From Planctomycetia bacterium (lineage in GTDB: Bacteria; Planctomycetota; Planctomycetia; Pirellulales; JACPPG01), in the NCBI GenBank assembly GCA_016191115.1, contig JACPPG010000003.1, positions 1 through 34,130 of the forward strand: a stretch of 34,130 nt of DNA, written 5' to 3'. The notes under the pieces are model-generated. The model was not told the origin of the DNA, did not search any database, and saw nothing but the letters and a program-made list of their open reading frames with translations. Positions within the stretch are counted from its first letter, which is position 1. Each line of letters opens with the position of its first letter. The translations under genes and the position numbers were made by a program. Positions 25,341 to 34,129 of the stretch are shown here, piece after piece.

Positions 25341-25564
25341 GAGACTTCCCCCGCTGGCCCGCGACTAATTAGGACTAGGCGCTCCTCAGACGGCGGCACC
25401 CATTCGTAGACGATTTCCGTCACGCCCGCCTTCTCCGCCGCCAGCCGCGCGTCATCCGGCGTATCGCCGACGCCGACGATGCGCATAGCGTCCTTCGTCC
25501 ACGCCAGCCATTTTCCCCCGTACTCGGCCGGCACCGTCTGTGGCACGTTTTTGGCATCGCTCAT
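25295..25564 (-). CDS. Small DUF5678-like protein
   Basis: An 89-residue protein starting at ATG 25564, with a perfect AGGAGG 10 bases upstream; the frame continues to 25777 without support. The core YGGKWLAWTKDAMRIVGVGDTPDDARLAAEKAGVTEIVYEWVPP fits the short domain I know as DUF5678: strand, turn, helix with DDARLAAEKAG, strand. Its role is unknown. Its end overlaps the plus-strand gene 25050-25340 by 46 bp. Confidence 0.7.
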   Translation of the reverse strand: MSDAKNVPQTVPAEYGGKWLAWTKDAMRIVGVGDTPDDARLAAEKAGVTEIVYEWVPPSEERLVLISRGPAGEVSYLRRSRAAVVTVTM

Positions 25565-25770
25565 TGGGTCGATTCCTCCTATTCGTACTGTACCGCGCTT
25601 GGCGCCGGAAGTTAATCCGGCGGTCCTTCGCGCCGCACCTTGCACCGTCGCTCTCCGCGCCGATACATTGCCCCCAGGGGTTGCCATCCCCTGGGCTTCG
25701 CAATGCGAGTTGGCTAAATCGGCTTCGGGTTCGGCGCTGATGTCAAAAACGCGACCAAGGATCTCGCGAC

Positions 25771-26673
25771 ATGCCACTGCTCGTCTGGGGATCGGTCGCG
25801 CTGGATAGCGTGGAAACGCCCACTGCCAAGCGCGATAACGTGCTGGGTGGGTCGGCCATTTTCTTTTCCTACGCGGCCAGCTACTTCACCGCCGTCAAGC
25901 TCGTGGCCGACGTCGGCGACGATTGGCCCGGCGAGCATACCGACTTGCTCGAGGCCCGCAATATCGATACCCGCGGGCTCAATGTGCTTGCCGGCGAAAA
26001 GACCTTTCGCTGGCGCGGCAAGTACATGCCCAACATGAACGACCGCGAGACGCTCGAAGTCCATCTGAACGTGCTGGGCAAGTACGCTCCGGTCATTCCC
26101 GATGAATATCGCCGCTCCCGTTTCGTCTTTTTGGGCAATGGCGCGCCTGCGACGCAGCGCAAAGTGCTCGAGCAAGTGCCCGACGCCGAGCTGGTCGTCG
26201 CCGACACCATGGACCTGTGGATCAAGAACGAACGCGACGAGCTGGGGGAGCTCTTTCGCCGGATCGACGGGCTGGTGCTCAACGACGCCGAGGCGCGGCT
26301 CCTGACCGGCGACGAGAACCTGGTCCGCGCCGGCCACGCGGTGCGCGAGATGGGGCCGAAGTTTGTGGTCATCAAGAAGGGGGAGCACGGGGCGATGTTC
26401 TTCAGCGCCGACGAGACGTACGTCATGCCGGCCTACCCCACGCCCGACGTCGTCGATCCCACCGGGGCCGGCGACAGTTTCGCGGGCGGCATGATGGGCT
26501 ACCTGGCCGAGCAGCTCTCGTTCGGCCCGCGCACGCTCAAGACGGCCCTGGCCTATGGTACGCTGGTGGCAAGCTTTACCGTGGAGGACTTCAGCCTGGA
26601 CCGCATGAAGCAGATCGAGCGGCCCGACGTGGAGCGGCGGATGGAGCAGTATCGGCGGATGCTGAGCTTCTAA
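25771..26673 (+). CDS. PfkB-family carbohydrate/nucleoside kinase
   Basis: A 300-residue ribokinase-like enzyme that phosphorylates a sugar or nucleoside with ATP. The C-terminal PfkB signature DPTGAGDSFAGG (229-240) is complete, with catalytic Asp235. The N-terminal GGSAIFFSYAA (26-36) corresponds to the substrate-binding glycine pair. KNERDELGELF and LNDAEARLLTG are regular family segments. Substrate residues cannot be read, and no sugar transporter is beside it. The ribosome binding site is poor. The gene runs in the same direction as thpR and recA but is separated from them by repeat-rich DNA. Confidence 0.9.
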   Translation: MPLLVWGSVALDSVETPTAKRDNVLGGSAIFFSYAASYFTAVKLVADVGDDWPGEHTDLLEARNIDTRGLNVLAGEKTFRWRGKYMPNMNDRETLEVHLNVLGKYAPVIPDEYRRSRFVFLGNGAPATQRKVLEQVPDAELVVADTMDLWIKNERDELGELFRRIDGLVLNDAEARLLTGDENLVRAGHAVREMGPKFVVIKKGEHGAMFFSADETYVMPAYPTPDVVDPTGAGDSFAGGMMGYLAEQLSFGPRTLKTALAYGTLVASFTVEDFSLDRMKQIERPDVERRMEQYRRMLSF

Positions 26674-26770
26674 GAACAGTAGGCAGAGGGGGCAGAGGGC
26701 AGTAGGCGGCAGTGAAGAGAGCCGGCAGCGGGCGGCTGGCAGCCGGCAGCGAAAAGAAGACTAAGCGAGC

Positions 26771-26789
26771 CCCGGGGTTTATCCCCGGG
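26771..26789. repeat. Perfect GC-rich hairpin before thpR
   Basis: CCCGGGG-TTTAT-CCCCGGG, followed by TCTTT. It could stop transcription from the PfkB gene, although the T-run is short. The preceding 26674-26760 is low-complexity (GGCAG and GGGCAG words). Confidence 0.55.
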
Positions 26790-26837
26790 TCTTTGGCGGC
26801 GAACAGCAATGCGGCGCGCTTGCCAAGAATCACTTCT

Positions 26838-27416
26838 ATGCAAAAGACCGTGCGGACGTTTGTCGCCGTGGAGATTTCCACCGAGGTCCGCGCGGGCGCC
26901 GGGCGTTTGATCGGCCGGCTCGAAGCGACCGGGGCCGGCGTCCGCTGGGTGAAGCCGGAACACCTGCACCTGACGCTCAAGTTCCTGGGCGAGGTCGACC
27001 TCCGCGACGTGCCCGAGGTCTGCGCCGTCGTGACGCAAGCAACGACCACGGTGCCCCCGTTCTCGGTCCGCGTGGCGGGTGCCGGGGCATTTCCCGATTT
27101 CTCGCGCCCGCGCACCGTGTGGCTAGGCGTCGAGGATGAGACCGGTGAGTTGGCCGCGTTGCACGAGCAAATCGACAAGGCGCTTGGCGGGATCGGGTTT
27201 CGTCGCGAGCAGCGGCGATTCCGGCCGCATTTGACGATCGGCCGCGTGCGAAGCGGGGGCCGAGGCCTCGCCGCACTGGCGGAAGCGTTGGAAAAGAACC
27301 GCGATTTCGCGGCCGGGGTGGTTGACGTCGACGAAGTCGTGGTCTTTTCCAGCGAACTCGAGCGCGGCGGCCCAATCCACGAGCCACTGGCCACAGCCGA
27401 GCTGGCCGGCCAGTGA
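26838..27416 (+). CDS. thpR: RNA 2',3'-cyclic phosphodiesterase (2'-5' RNA ligase family)
   Basis: A 192-residue member of the 2H phosphoesterase family. Both HxT motifs are present: His44-Leu-Thr46 (HLHLTLKFLG) and His131-Leu-Thr133 (RPHLTIGRVR). These are the catalytic pairs that open 2',3'-cyclic phosphates. The N-terminal VRTFVAVEIS is typical of the family. The ATG at 26838 is chosen; a longer frame from 26712 is mostly intergenic repeat. The biological substrate in bacteria is not settled. It is followed by a 293-bp gap holding repeats and the recA promoter. Confidence 0.92.
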   Translation: MQKTVRTFVAVEISTEVRAGAGRLIGRLEATGAGVRWVKPEHLHLTLKFLGEVDLRDVPEVCAVVTQATTTVPPFSVRVAGAGAFPDFSRPRTVWLGVEDETGELAALHEQIDKALGGIGFRREQRRFRPHLTIGRVRSGGRGLAALAEALEKNRDFAAGVVDVDEVVVFSSELERGGPIHEPLATAELAGQ

Positions 27417-27472
27417 TCAACGAAGCGGCCGGTCTTCCCCTGGTATTGCCGGCGGTGCCGGCGGTGCCGGAA

Positions 27473-27521
27473 GGGCGGGTGCCAGCTCCGGCTAGTCGCT
27501 AATTGCTAATCGCCAATTGCT
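27473..27521. repeat. Intergenic repeat with GCCAGCTCCGGCTA core, copy 2
   Basis: It repeats the core and the AATTGCTAATCGC word of 8334-8381, with the short words in a different order. It lies between thpR and the recA promoter. Confidence 0.6.
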
Positions 27522-27582
27522 CCCCCATAATGCCCTCAGTCGTTCCCACAAAGAATCTTCGCGGAAACCTGCGGTTCCCCTC

Positions 27583-27625
27583 TTGAAGGGCATGGTGAAC
27601 GTCGATATAGTATCCATACGTTCAC
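27583..27625 (+). promoter_or_regulatory. recA promoter overlapped by nested inverted repeats
   Basis: TTGAAG (27583-27588) and TATAGT (27606-27611) are 17 bp apart. GTGAACGT (27595-27602) and ACGTTCAC (27618-27625) are a perfect 8-bp inverted repeat spaced by 15 bp, covering the spacer, the -10 box and the probable start point. Inside lies GTAT-CC-ATAC (27610-27619), and TATAGT is mirrored by ACTATA at 27624-27629. This is the expected place for an SOS repressor, but it is not the standard E. coli or Bacillus LexA box. Confidence 0.65.
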
Positions 27626-27644
27626 TATAGGTTGGTGAGTCCTG

Positions 27645-27671
27645 GCCCCCTTCGGCAAAGCCGCCGGGGGC
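27645..27671 (+). promoter_or_regulatory. Hairpin in the recA leader
   Basis: GCCCCC (27645-27650) and GGGGGC (27666-27671) enclose a smaller GGC/GCC stem. It would form in the leader about 40 bases before the recA start codon. Confidence 0.45.
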
Positions 27672-27709
27672 GGGTGTCGTAAGCTACTTCAAGAACAAGG
27701 AATGCGTGC

Positions 27710-28846
27710 ATGGTAACCGCAGTGAAGACCAATCATCGCATGGTCAAGAAGGACGCCACCGCCAACAGGACGGGTCAGTCCCCGACGGCCAACGAGCCCG
27801 CCCGCTCGATGCTCGACTCCAACGCGCCCTTGAAGAACGCGGTGGCCCAGATCGAGAAGCAGTTCGGCGAAGGCGCCATCATGCCGTTGGGAAGCGAATT
27901 CAGCGGGCAGGTGCAGGGCATTCCCACCGGCAGCCTGTCGCTCGATCTGGCGCTGGGCGGGCAGGGAATTCCCAAGGGCCGAGTGGTCGAGATTTTCGGT
28001 CCCGAGTCGAGCGGCAAAACGACGCTTGCGCTGCACGTCGTCGCCCGCGCCCAGCGCGAGGGAGGCATCGCCGCGTTCATCGATGCCGAGCATGCTTTGG
28101 ACCCAAGCTGGGCCAAGAAGCTGGGTGTCGAGCTGGAAACGCTCTTGGTGAGTCAGCCCGGTAGCGGCGAAGAGGCCATGCAAATCACCGAGATGTTGAT
28201 CAAGTCGAACGCCGTCGACGTGATCGTCATCGATTCGGTGGCGGCGCTGGTGCCGCGGAAGGAGCTCGAAGGCGAGATGGGCGATACGCACGTGGGGTTG
28301 CAGGCCCGCCTGATGAGCCAGGCCCTCCGCAAGCTGACTGGCGCGATCTCCAAGAGCAAGACGTCGGTGATCTTCATCAACCAGATCCGCGAGAAGATCG
28401 GCGTCATGTTCGGCAGCCCAGAGACTACGCCCGGCGGCCGGGCACTCAAGTTCTACAGCTCCTGCCGGATCGACGTGCGGCGGATCGGGCAATTGAAGGA
28501 AGGGGAGGACGTGGTGGGCCAGCGGGTGCGGGCGAAGGTAGTCAAGAACAAGGTCGCCCCGCCGTTCCGCATCGCCGAGTTTGATATGATGCACACAAGC
28601 GGCATCAGCTTCGAGGGGGACGTGTTGGACCTGGCGCTCGCCCAGCGGCTGATCGTCCGCTCTGGCGCCTGGTTCCGGTACGGCGAGCTGCATTTGGGCC
28701 AGGGACGCGAGAAAACGCGGGCCTACCTGGTCGAAAACCCCAAGGTGACCGAGGAGTTGAAGCAGAAGATTCTGGCCGCCGGCGCCGCGGCGGTCCGTGG
28801 TGCCGTGGGCGCAACCGATGGTGCGGCGGATGAGCCGTCGGAGTGA
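27710..28846 (+). CDS. recA: Recombinase RecA
   Basis: A 378-residue DNA-strand-exchange ATPase and SOS co-protease. Walker [10 protein letters not shown] is at 97-105. [47 protein letters not shown] and [13 protein letters not shown] are all regular RecA segments. The N-terminus is about 30 residues longer than in E. coli. The ATG at 27710 has AAGGA 8 bases upstream; an in-frame ATG at 27809 would give the usual start. The C-terminus ends in an Ala-rich acidic tail. A hairpin (ATCTCGGC and GCCGAGAT, 28865-28893) lies after the stop. Confidence 0.97.
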   Translation: MVTAVKTNHRMVKKDATANRTGQSPTANEPARSMLDSNAPLKNAVAQIEKQFGEGAIMPLGSEFSGQVQGIPTGSLSLDLALGGQGIPKGRVVEIFGPESSGKTTLALHVVARAQREGGIAAFIDAEHALDPSWAKKLGVELETLLVSQPGSGEEAMQITEMLIKSNAVDVIVIDSVAALVPRKELEGEMGDTHVGLQARLMSQALRKLTGAISKSKTSVIFINQIREKIGVMFGSPETTPGGRALKFYSSCRIDVRRIGQLKEGEDVVGQRVRAKVVKNKVAPPFRIAEFDMMHTSGISFEGDVLDLALAQRLIVRSGAWFRYGELHLGQGREKTRAYLVENPKVTEELKQKILAAGAAAVRGAVGATDGAADEPSE

Positions 28847-28952
28847 ACGCGTAATGGAGCTGCCATCTCGGCGGCCTTCTTCTGTGCCGAGATCGCCCGT
28901 TCACGGCGGAATGTGCCCACGGAACGCTCTGGCGTGAAAGGGTAAGTGACGC

Positions 28953-30425
28953 ATGACGGGCTATCGCTCGTGGCGGAAGGTCATAGTCTACGCGGTCAGC
29001 GCTTTCTGGCCGTCGACGGCGCTTTTCGCGCAGGAGCGGCCGGCCGAGCCTAGCGGCTTGCATCTGGTCGCCGCGATGGAGGAGACGCTCGCGCAGGCGA
29101 TCGCGCGGAGCGAAAAGTCGGTCGTCAGTATCGCCCGCGTCTCAGAAAACGTATCGGCCGAGAACGAATACAAACCGGACGCGTTCGGCAACCAGCGATC
29201 GCAGGAGCCCAAGCCGGGCGACCCCGATTTCATTCCGTCGGCGTTTGCCACCGGCGTCGTCATTGGCCACGGCCTCGTGCTGACGACGGAACATGTCTTG
29301 GCTCTCAAAGAAGGCAAGAGCAAGTTCTACGTCACGTCCGCCGGCCGGAAAACGTACGAGGCGTGGATCAAGGGAACCAGCCCCCGCATGGACCTGGCGG
29401 TGCTGGAAGTCCGAGAGAAGGCGGCCGAGGAGGACTTCGTGCCCATCAACTTCGGCGATGGGTCAAAACTGCGGAAGGGGCAGATCGTGATTGCATTGGG
29501 CAATCCCCATGCGATCGCGCGCGACGGTCAAGCAAGCGCGAGCTGGGGGATCGTCGCGAACCTGCAGCGGAAGGCGGCGCCGCTGCCGGCCGAACCGCCC
29601 GCAAGTGCTCGCGGCACCCTGCATCACTTCGGCACCCTGATTCAGACAGATGCCAAGCTGAACCTGGGCACCAGCGGAGGCGCGCTAGTGAATCTGCGCG
29701 GCGAGATGATCGGTCTTACCACGGCTTTGGCTGCCGTCGCCGGTTTCGAGCAGGCGGCCGGCTACGCCATCCCGGTCGATGACACGTTTCGGGACACCGT
29801 CGATCGGTTAAAGGAGGGTCGCGAGAAGGAGAGTGGCTTGCTGGGCGTGGAGCCAGAGCGAGGCCTGTCGATCCAAGGGGCCGTGGTGCACGAAGCACGG
29901 ATCGGCGGTCCCGCGCAGGCGGCCGGCATCGGCCGCGGCGACGTCATCGTGCAGGTGGACGACGAGTCGATCCGCGATGAGGACGACCTCATGCTGCACA
30001 TCGGTCGGCGAAACCCCGGGGACGTCGCGCGGATCGTGATCGAACGCGGCGGGCGCCGGATGGCCAAGGAAGTGGTTTTGGCGAAGTTTCCCATCCAGGT
30101 GCCGATGATTGTCACCAACCCCGAGTCGGCCTGGCGGGGCCTGTCGATCGACTATCCGACGGCGCTCTGGGACTATCAATGGCGCGCGCGAATGGGCGAA
30201 GTGCCCTCTGAGCCGTGCGTCATCGTCCGTGACGTGGCCGAAGGGAGCCCCGCTTGGGAAGCTGGGCTGCGGCGCGGAATGTTAATCGGCCGCGTGGCGA
30301 AAGTCCGCGTCGATTCGCCCGGCAAGTTCCGCGATCTGGTTGCCAATCAGTCAGGTGACGTGTCCTTGCAATTGGTCACGAGCACGGGAAAGCCGACGAC
30401 GATCACCGTTCCGCCGAAGCCCTAG
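28953..30425 (+). CDS. HtrA/DegP-like serine protease with two PDZ domains
   Basis: A 490-residue exported protease for envelope protein quality control. Residues 1-26 resemble a signal peptide ending ALFAQ. The trypsin-like domain has His114 (LTTEHVLAL), Asp147 (RMDLAVLEV) and Ser241 (LGTSGGALVN), so the triad is intact. The motif contexts differ from the usual TNNHV and GNSGG. PDZ domains are at about 285-370 and 385-485; the first has AGIGRGDVIVQVDD and the second AGLRRGMLIGRV. The start is the ATG at 28953. It lies 106 bp after recA, which may be chance. Confidence 0.9.
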   Translation: MTGYRSWRKVIVYAVSAFWPSTALFAQERPAEPSGLHLVAAMEETLAQAIARSEKSVVSIARVSENVSAENEYKPDAFGNQRSQEPKPGDPDFIPSAFATGVVIGHGLVLTTEHVLALKEGKSKFYVTSAGRKTYEAWIKGTSPRMDLAVLEVREKAAEEDFVPINFGDGSKLRKGQIVIALGNPHAIARDGQASASWGIVANLQRKAAPLPAEPPASARGTLHHFGTLIQTDAKLNLGTSGGALVNLRGEMIGLTTALAAVAGFEQAAGYAIPVDDTFRDTVDRLKEGREKESGLLGVEPERGLSIQGAVVHEARIGGPAQAAGIGRGDVIVQVDDESIRDEDDLMLHIGRRNPGDVARIVIERGGRRMAKEVVLAKFPIQVPMIVTNPESAWRGLSIDYPTALWDYQWRARMGEVPSEPCVIVRDVAEGSPAWEAGLRRGMLIGRVAKVRVDSPGKFRDLVANQSGDVSLQLVTSTGKPTTITVPPKP

Positions 30426-30734
30426 TTGGCGCGGTGCCTGCGTCGCATGGGCGCGTCGCTCCCCTCAGCGCAAGCGATGGCCTTCCATCGGCTTTGCAAG
30501 TATGGCGCCATCTCCGGCTGGTGGACTGGCAAAGCCAAGTGGCACACGCGAGGCCTCGTCGCGAATCGACTGCCGTGTGGAGTGCCGCGCCGCGGCCTCC
30601 TCCGCTAGTCGCCCCGCCACGACCCGGCTATGATTGGTCGTTTCCCACCGGCGAAACAGGGCACGAGCGGTAGCGGCGCCTACAGAGCGAGCTCATCGGC
30701 GGCGGGATTTCGCTGCCCCATGCGGCATCCGGCC
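30426..30734. other. Gap before alaS, no gene seen
   Basis: The only signal is TATGAT at 30629-30634, about 100 bp before the alaS start, with a weak -35 (TAGTCG) at 17-bp spacing. It could be the alaS promoter. No hairpin or repeat stands out. Confidence 0.4.
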
Positions 30735-33356
30735 ATGAAAACCGACGAACTACGCGAAAAATACCTGGCGTTCTTCGAGTCGAAGGGGTGCGTCCGCCGC
30801 CCCAGCGACGTGCTGGTCCCCCGCTGGGACCCGTCGGTCCTGTTCACGCCGGCCGGCATGAACCAGTTCAAGGACCATTTCCTGGGGAAGGTCAAGCTGG
30901 AATTCACCCGCGCCACGACCTGCCAGAAGTGCCTTCGCACCGGCGACATCGACAACGTCGGCCGCACCGCGTACCACCACACGTTCTTCGAGATGCTGGG
31001 CAATTTCAGCTTCGGCGATTATTTCAAACGCGATGCGATCCACTGGGCGTGGGAATTCCTCACCAGCCCCAAGTGGCTTGCGTTGCCTGCGGCGCGGCTG
31101 ACCGCGAGCGTCTACGTCGACGACCTTGAGGCGGCCAAGATCTGGCTCGACGAGATCAAGCTCCCCTCGTCGAAGGTCGAGCGGATGGGGGAGGACGACA
31201 ACTTCTGGCCCGCCGGCGCCCCCAGCCAAGGCCCCGATGGCGTGTGCGGGCCGTGCAGCGAAGTCTTCTACCACACCGATACCGGCTCGGTCGAAATCTG
31301 GAACCTGGTATTCACGCAGTTCAACCGCGTGGGCAACCCGCCCAGCAACCTGCGGCCGCTGCCGAGCAAAAATATCGACACGGGGATGGGCCTGGAGCGC
31401 TCGGCCTCGGTGCTGCAGGGCGTGGACAGCAATTTCCACATCGATATTTTGCGCCCTCTGGTCGAGGCGGCGGGCGAAGTGTGCGGCATCCGCTATGACC
31501 CGACAAGCGAGCACGGCCGCCGGCTGCGGCGCATCGCCGATCACGTCCGCGCCTGCACTTTCGCCATTCATGAGGACGTCTATCCCGGCCCCAAGGCCGA
31601 GAAATACGTCATCAAGCGGCTGCTGCGGCGGGCCGTGCTCGACGGGCACCAGATCGGCCTGCGCAAGCGATTTCTGCACCTGCTCGTGCCGAAAGTCGTC
31701 GAGCTGATGCGAAACCCGTATCCGGAGCTGCGCGAGACGGCCACTCGCGTCGCCGGAGTCATCGAGAAGGAGGAAAGCAACTTCTTTTCGACGATCGACG
31801 CCGGGCTGGATCGCATCGAACGGCTGTTCCGCGATATGTCCAAGAGCGGCCGGGTGATGGTTGCGGGCGAGGAAGCGGCCGACATGTACACCACGCACGG
31901 CTTTCCGCCCGAACTGTTCGAGACCCTCGCGGCCGAGCACAACTTCGTTTTCGATTGGCAAGGCTACCGCGCCGCGATGGAGCAGCACGGCATTGAGTCG
32001 GGCGCCGGGACGAAGACCGAGCTTTTCCGCCGCTCGCATCCGATCGACGCCTTGAAGAAGGCCATGCACGGCACCGATTTCCGCGGCTACGAAACCCTCC
32101 AAACGCAATCGCGCGTGGTGGGCATCATCGTCCAGGACAAGCTGTGCGACTTCGTCGACGAAGTCGGCCACGGCCAACCGATCACCATCGTATTGGACAA
32201 AACGCCGTTCTACGGCGAAAGCGGCGGGCAAGTGGGAGACGCGGGCGAGCTGGTGGGTGACGGCTTCCGCTTCGAAGTTATCGACTCCCAACGCGACGGC
32301 TCGTTCGTCCTGCACCTCGGCCACTTGCGCTCCGGCGTCATTCGCCAGGGAGCCACCGTCACGGCACGCGTCGACGGCGAGCGCCGCGCGGGCATCGTCC
32401 GCGCGCATTCCGCCACGCACATCCTGCACCACGCGCTGCGAAAGCACCTTGGCCAGCACGCGCAACAGCAGGGCTCGAAAGTGGATCGCGACTGGCTGCG
32501 CTTCGACTTCGCCAACCCCCGGCCGCTCACGCGGGAGGACATCCGCTCGATCGAAAACAATGTCAACGCCCTGATCACGGCTGCCGAGCCCGTGCATTGG
32601 TCGACGATGCCGATTGCCGAGGCCCGCAAGCTGGGCGCGATGATGCTCTTCGGCGAAAAATACCCGGACGACGTCCGCGTGGTCGCGATGGGCGATTTCA
32701 GCAAGGAGCTGTGCGGCGGCACGCACCTGGCGAACACGGGCCAGACCGGGCTGTTCAAGATCGTGGGCGAAGAGAGCGTGGCCGCCGGCACCCGGCGGAT
32801 CACGGCCATCACCGGGCCGGCGGCGCTTGTGAAGGTTCAGGAGCAGGAGGAAGCGCTGGCCGAGGTGGCGGCGATCCTCAAGGCCCCTGCCGCGGAGATT
32901 CCGGCGCGGGTCGCGGCACTGGCCAAGGAAGTCCGCGATCTGAAGAAACAGGCCGCGCGCACGGCGGGCGGCGGCGAAGTATCGGCCGAGACACTGTTGG
33001 CCGAGGCCGAGAGCGTGGCCGGCGCCAAAGTCGTCGTGGCGGAAGTTAGCGGTGGAACGCCACCAGTGATGCGACAGCTTATCGATCAGATGCGCCGCAA
33101 AGGGCCGCCCACCGCGGCGCTACTGGCCAGCCGGGAGCAGGACAAGGTGGTGCTGGTGGCCGGGATCAGCCGCGAACTCGAGGCCAAGGGGGTACACGCC
33201 GGCAACTGGGTCCGCGCGGCGGCCGAAGCGGTCGGTGGCAGCGGCGGCGGCCGCGCCGACATGGCGCAGGCCGGCGGCAAGGAGCCCGACAAGCTGCCGG
33301 CGGCCCTGGAAAAGGCCCGCGAAGCGATCCACGAGCAGCTTGCGCACGCGCGATAG
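30735..33356 (+). CDS. alaS: Alanyl-tRNA synthetase
   Basis: An 873-residue class II synthetase that charges tRNA-Ala and removes mischarged Ser and Gly. The aminoacylation core begins MKTDELREKYLAFFESKGC, with FTPAGMNQFKDHFLG, YHHTFFEMLGNFSFGDYF and the class II segment MGLERSASVLQG. The editing domain has the zinc-binding HSATHILHHALR and CGGTH motifs. The C-terminal DHHA1 region ends at about 870 with GGSGGGRADMAQAGG. The ATG at 30735 is the conserved start; the frame upstream to 30630 is not homologous. The DNA after its stop is of different composition. Confidence 0.97.
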   Translation: MKTDELREKYLAFFESKGCVRRPSDVLVPRWDPSVLFTPAGMNQFKDHFLGKVKLEFTRATTCQKCLRTGDIDNVGRTAYHHTFFEMLGNFSFGDYFKRDAIHWAWEFLTSPKWLALPAARLTASVYVDDLEAAKIWLDEIKLPSSKVERMGEDDNFWPAGAPSQGPDGVCGPCSEVFYHTDTGSVEIWNLVFTQFNRVGNPPSNLRPLPSKNIDTGMGLERSASVLQGVDSNFHIDILRPLVEAAGEVCGIRYDPTSEHGRRLRRIADHVRACTFAIHEDVYPGPKAEKYVIKRLLRRAVLDGHQIGLRKRFLHLLVPKVVELMRNPYPELRETATRVAGVIEKEESNFFSTIDAGLDRIERLFRDMSKSGRVMVAGEEAADMYTTHGFPPELFETLAAEHNFVFDWQGYRAAMEQHGIESGAGTKTELFRRSHPIDALKKAMHGTDFRGYETLQTQSRVVGIIVQDKLCDFVDEVGHGQPITIVLDKTPFYGESGGQVGDAGELVGDGFRFEVIDSQRDGSFVLHLGHLRSGVIRQGATVTARVDGERRAGIVRAHSATHILHHALRKHLGQHAQQQGSKVDRDWLRFDFANPRPLTREDIRSIENNVNALITAAEPVHWSTMPIAEARKLGAMMLFGEKYPDDVRVVAMGDFSKELCGGTHLANTGQTGLFKIVGEESVAAGTRRITAITGPAALVKVQEQEEALAEVAAILKAPAAEIPARVAALAKEVRDLKKQAARTAGGGEVSAETLLAEAESVAGAKVVVAEVSGGTPPVMRQLIDQMRRKGPPTAALLASREQDKVVLVAGISRELEAKGVHAGNWVRAAAEAVGGSGGGRADMAQAGGKEPDKLPAALEKAREAIHEQLAHAR

Positions 33357-33370
33357 ATTCTGCTAGGGCA

Positions 33371-34006
33371 TCCATCTACGATGAAGCCCAAAACATGTCG
33401 GACCATGCAGCAAGGGACCAGTTTCCCCTCTCGATGATGTTGGATGTCTTTCAGTCTGTGCAAAAGAAGAATCTCCCATTGATGCTCCTTCTTGTTGGAC
33501 TGCCAACGCTCTTCCCTAAGCTGGTCGAAGCTCGAACATTTTCCGAGCGGATGTTCCATACGTTGATGCTCGACCGGCTCGATGAAAACGACAGTCGAGA
33601 TGCCATTCTAAAACCAATCAGCGATACGAAATGTCCTGTCACATTTACTGAACCGGCGATTCAAGCCATCATTGCCACTTCTGGTGGCTACCCGTATTTC
33701 ATCCAATTCATCTGTCGCGAAATGTACGATGCCTATCTGCAGAACGTTGGAACGGGAAAGACTACGTCGGTGACCGAGATCGCAAGGAAGCTCGATTCGG
33801 ATTTCTTTATGGGGCGCTGGTCGAAAGCTACCGATCGACAACGGGACTTACTGTGGGTTGTCGCCAATCTGGAATCGAGCGATGGTGAGTTCACCGTGCA
33901 AGAGGTCGCTGAGAAGTCAGCGGAGCTTTTGGCAAAGCGGTTCAGTGCTAGCCAGATCAATCAGATGTTCAATAAGCTCGGCCAAATGGGTGAGCTATTG
34001 CAATAA
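33371..34006 (+). pseudogene. N-terminally truncated AAA/STAND ATPase gene
   Basis: The frame from 33371 reads SIYDEAQNMSDHAARDQFPL, which is the Walker B region of an ATPase (IYDEAQ). A sensor-like LLVGLPTLFPKLVEARTFSERMFH and a C-terminal winged-helix-like part follow (to 34006). The only ATG (33395) comes after the Walker B motif, so no Walker A is present. The homology begins about 15 bp after the alaS stop. The codons are of lower GC than the neighbours, suggesting transfer. As an open frame from 33395 it would give 203 residues. The gene is almost certainly nonfunctional as an ATPase. Confidence 0.7.
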
Positions 34007-34024
34007 GTTGTGGATGGGGAATTT

Positions 34025-34129
34025 TCAGGCGGCGGTTTCTTGGGGTTTGATTCCGTCGATGAATTGAGCTCCGGCGATCACGTCTGCTAGTAGCTGTGAA
34101 CCGTTCAACAGCCGCCATCTTTTGGAGGC
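34025..34129 (-). CDS. IS256-family (mutator type) transposase, C-terminal end
   Basis: The last 34 residues are visible on the minus strand. They begin ASKRWRLLNGSQLLADVIAG, continue with an FIDGIKPQ segment and end ETAA before TGA at 34027-34025. The RLNGSELLAEVI-like word followed by DGI is how mutator-type transposases end. The gene runs out of the window at 34130. The IS end lies between its stop and the end of the ATPase remnant at 34006. It marks this edge of the window as a mobile region. Confidence 0.7.
   Translation of the reverse strand, partial: ASKRWRLLNGSQLLADVIAGAQFIDGIKPQETAA

Noticed and set aside
25050..25564. Toxin-antitoxin pair
   Set aside because: The two small genes are convergent rather than in one operon, and neither resembles a known toxin or antitoxin.
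27595..27625. Standard LexA box before recA
   Set aside because: Neither CTG-N10-CAG nor GAAC-N4-GTTC is present; the dyad has a 15-bp spacer, so it is reported only as a candidate of unknown type.
30750..32726. 658-residue open frame on the minus strand
   Set aside because: It is the antisense shadow of alaS, with the Arg/Ala/His/Asp-rich composition typical of such frames in high-GC DNA.
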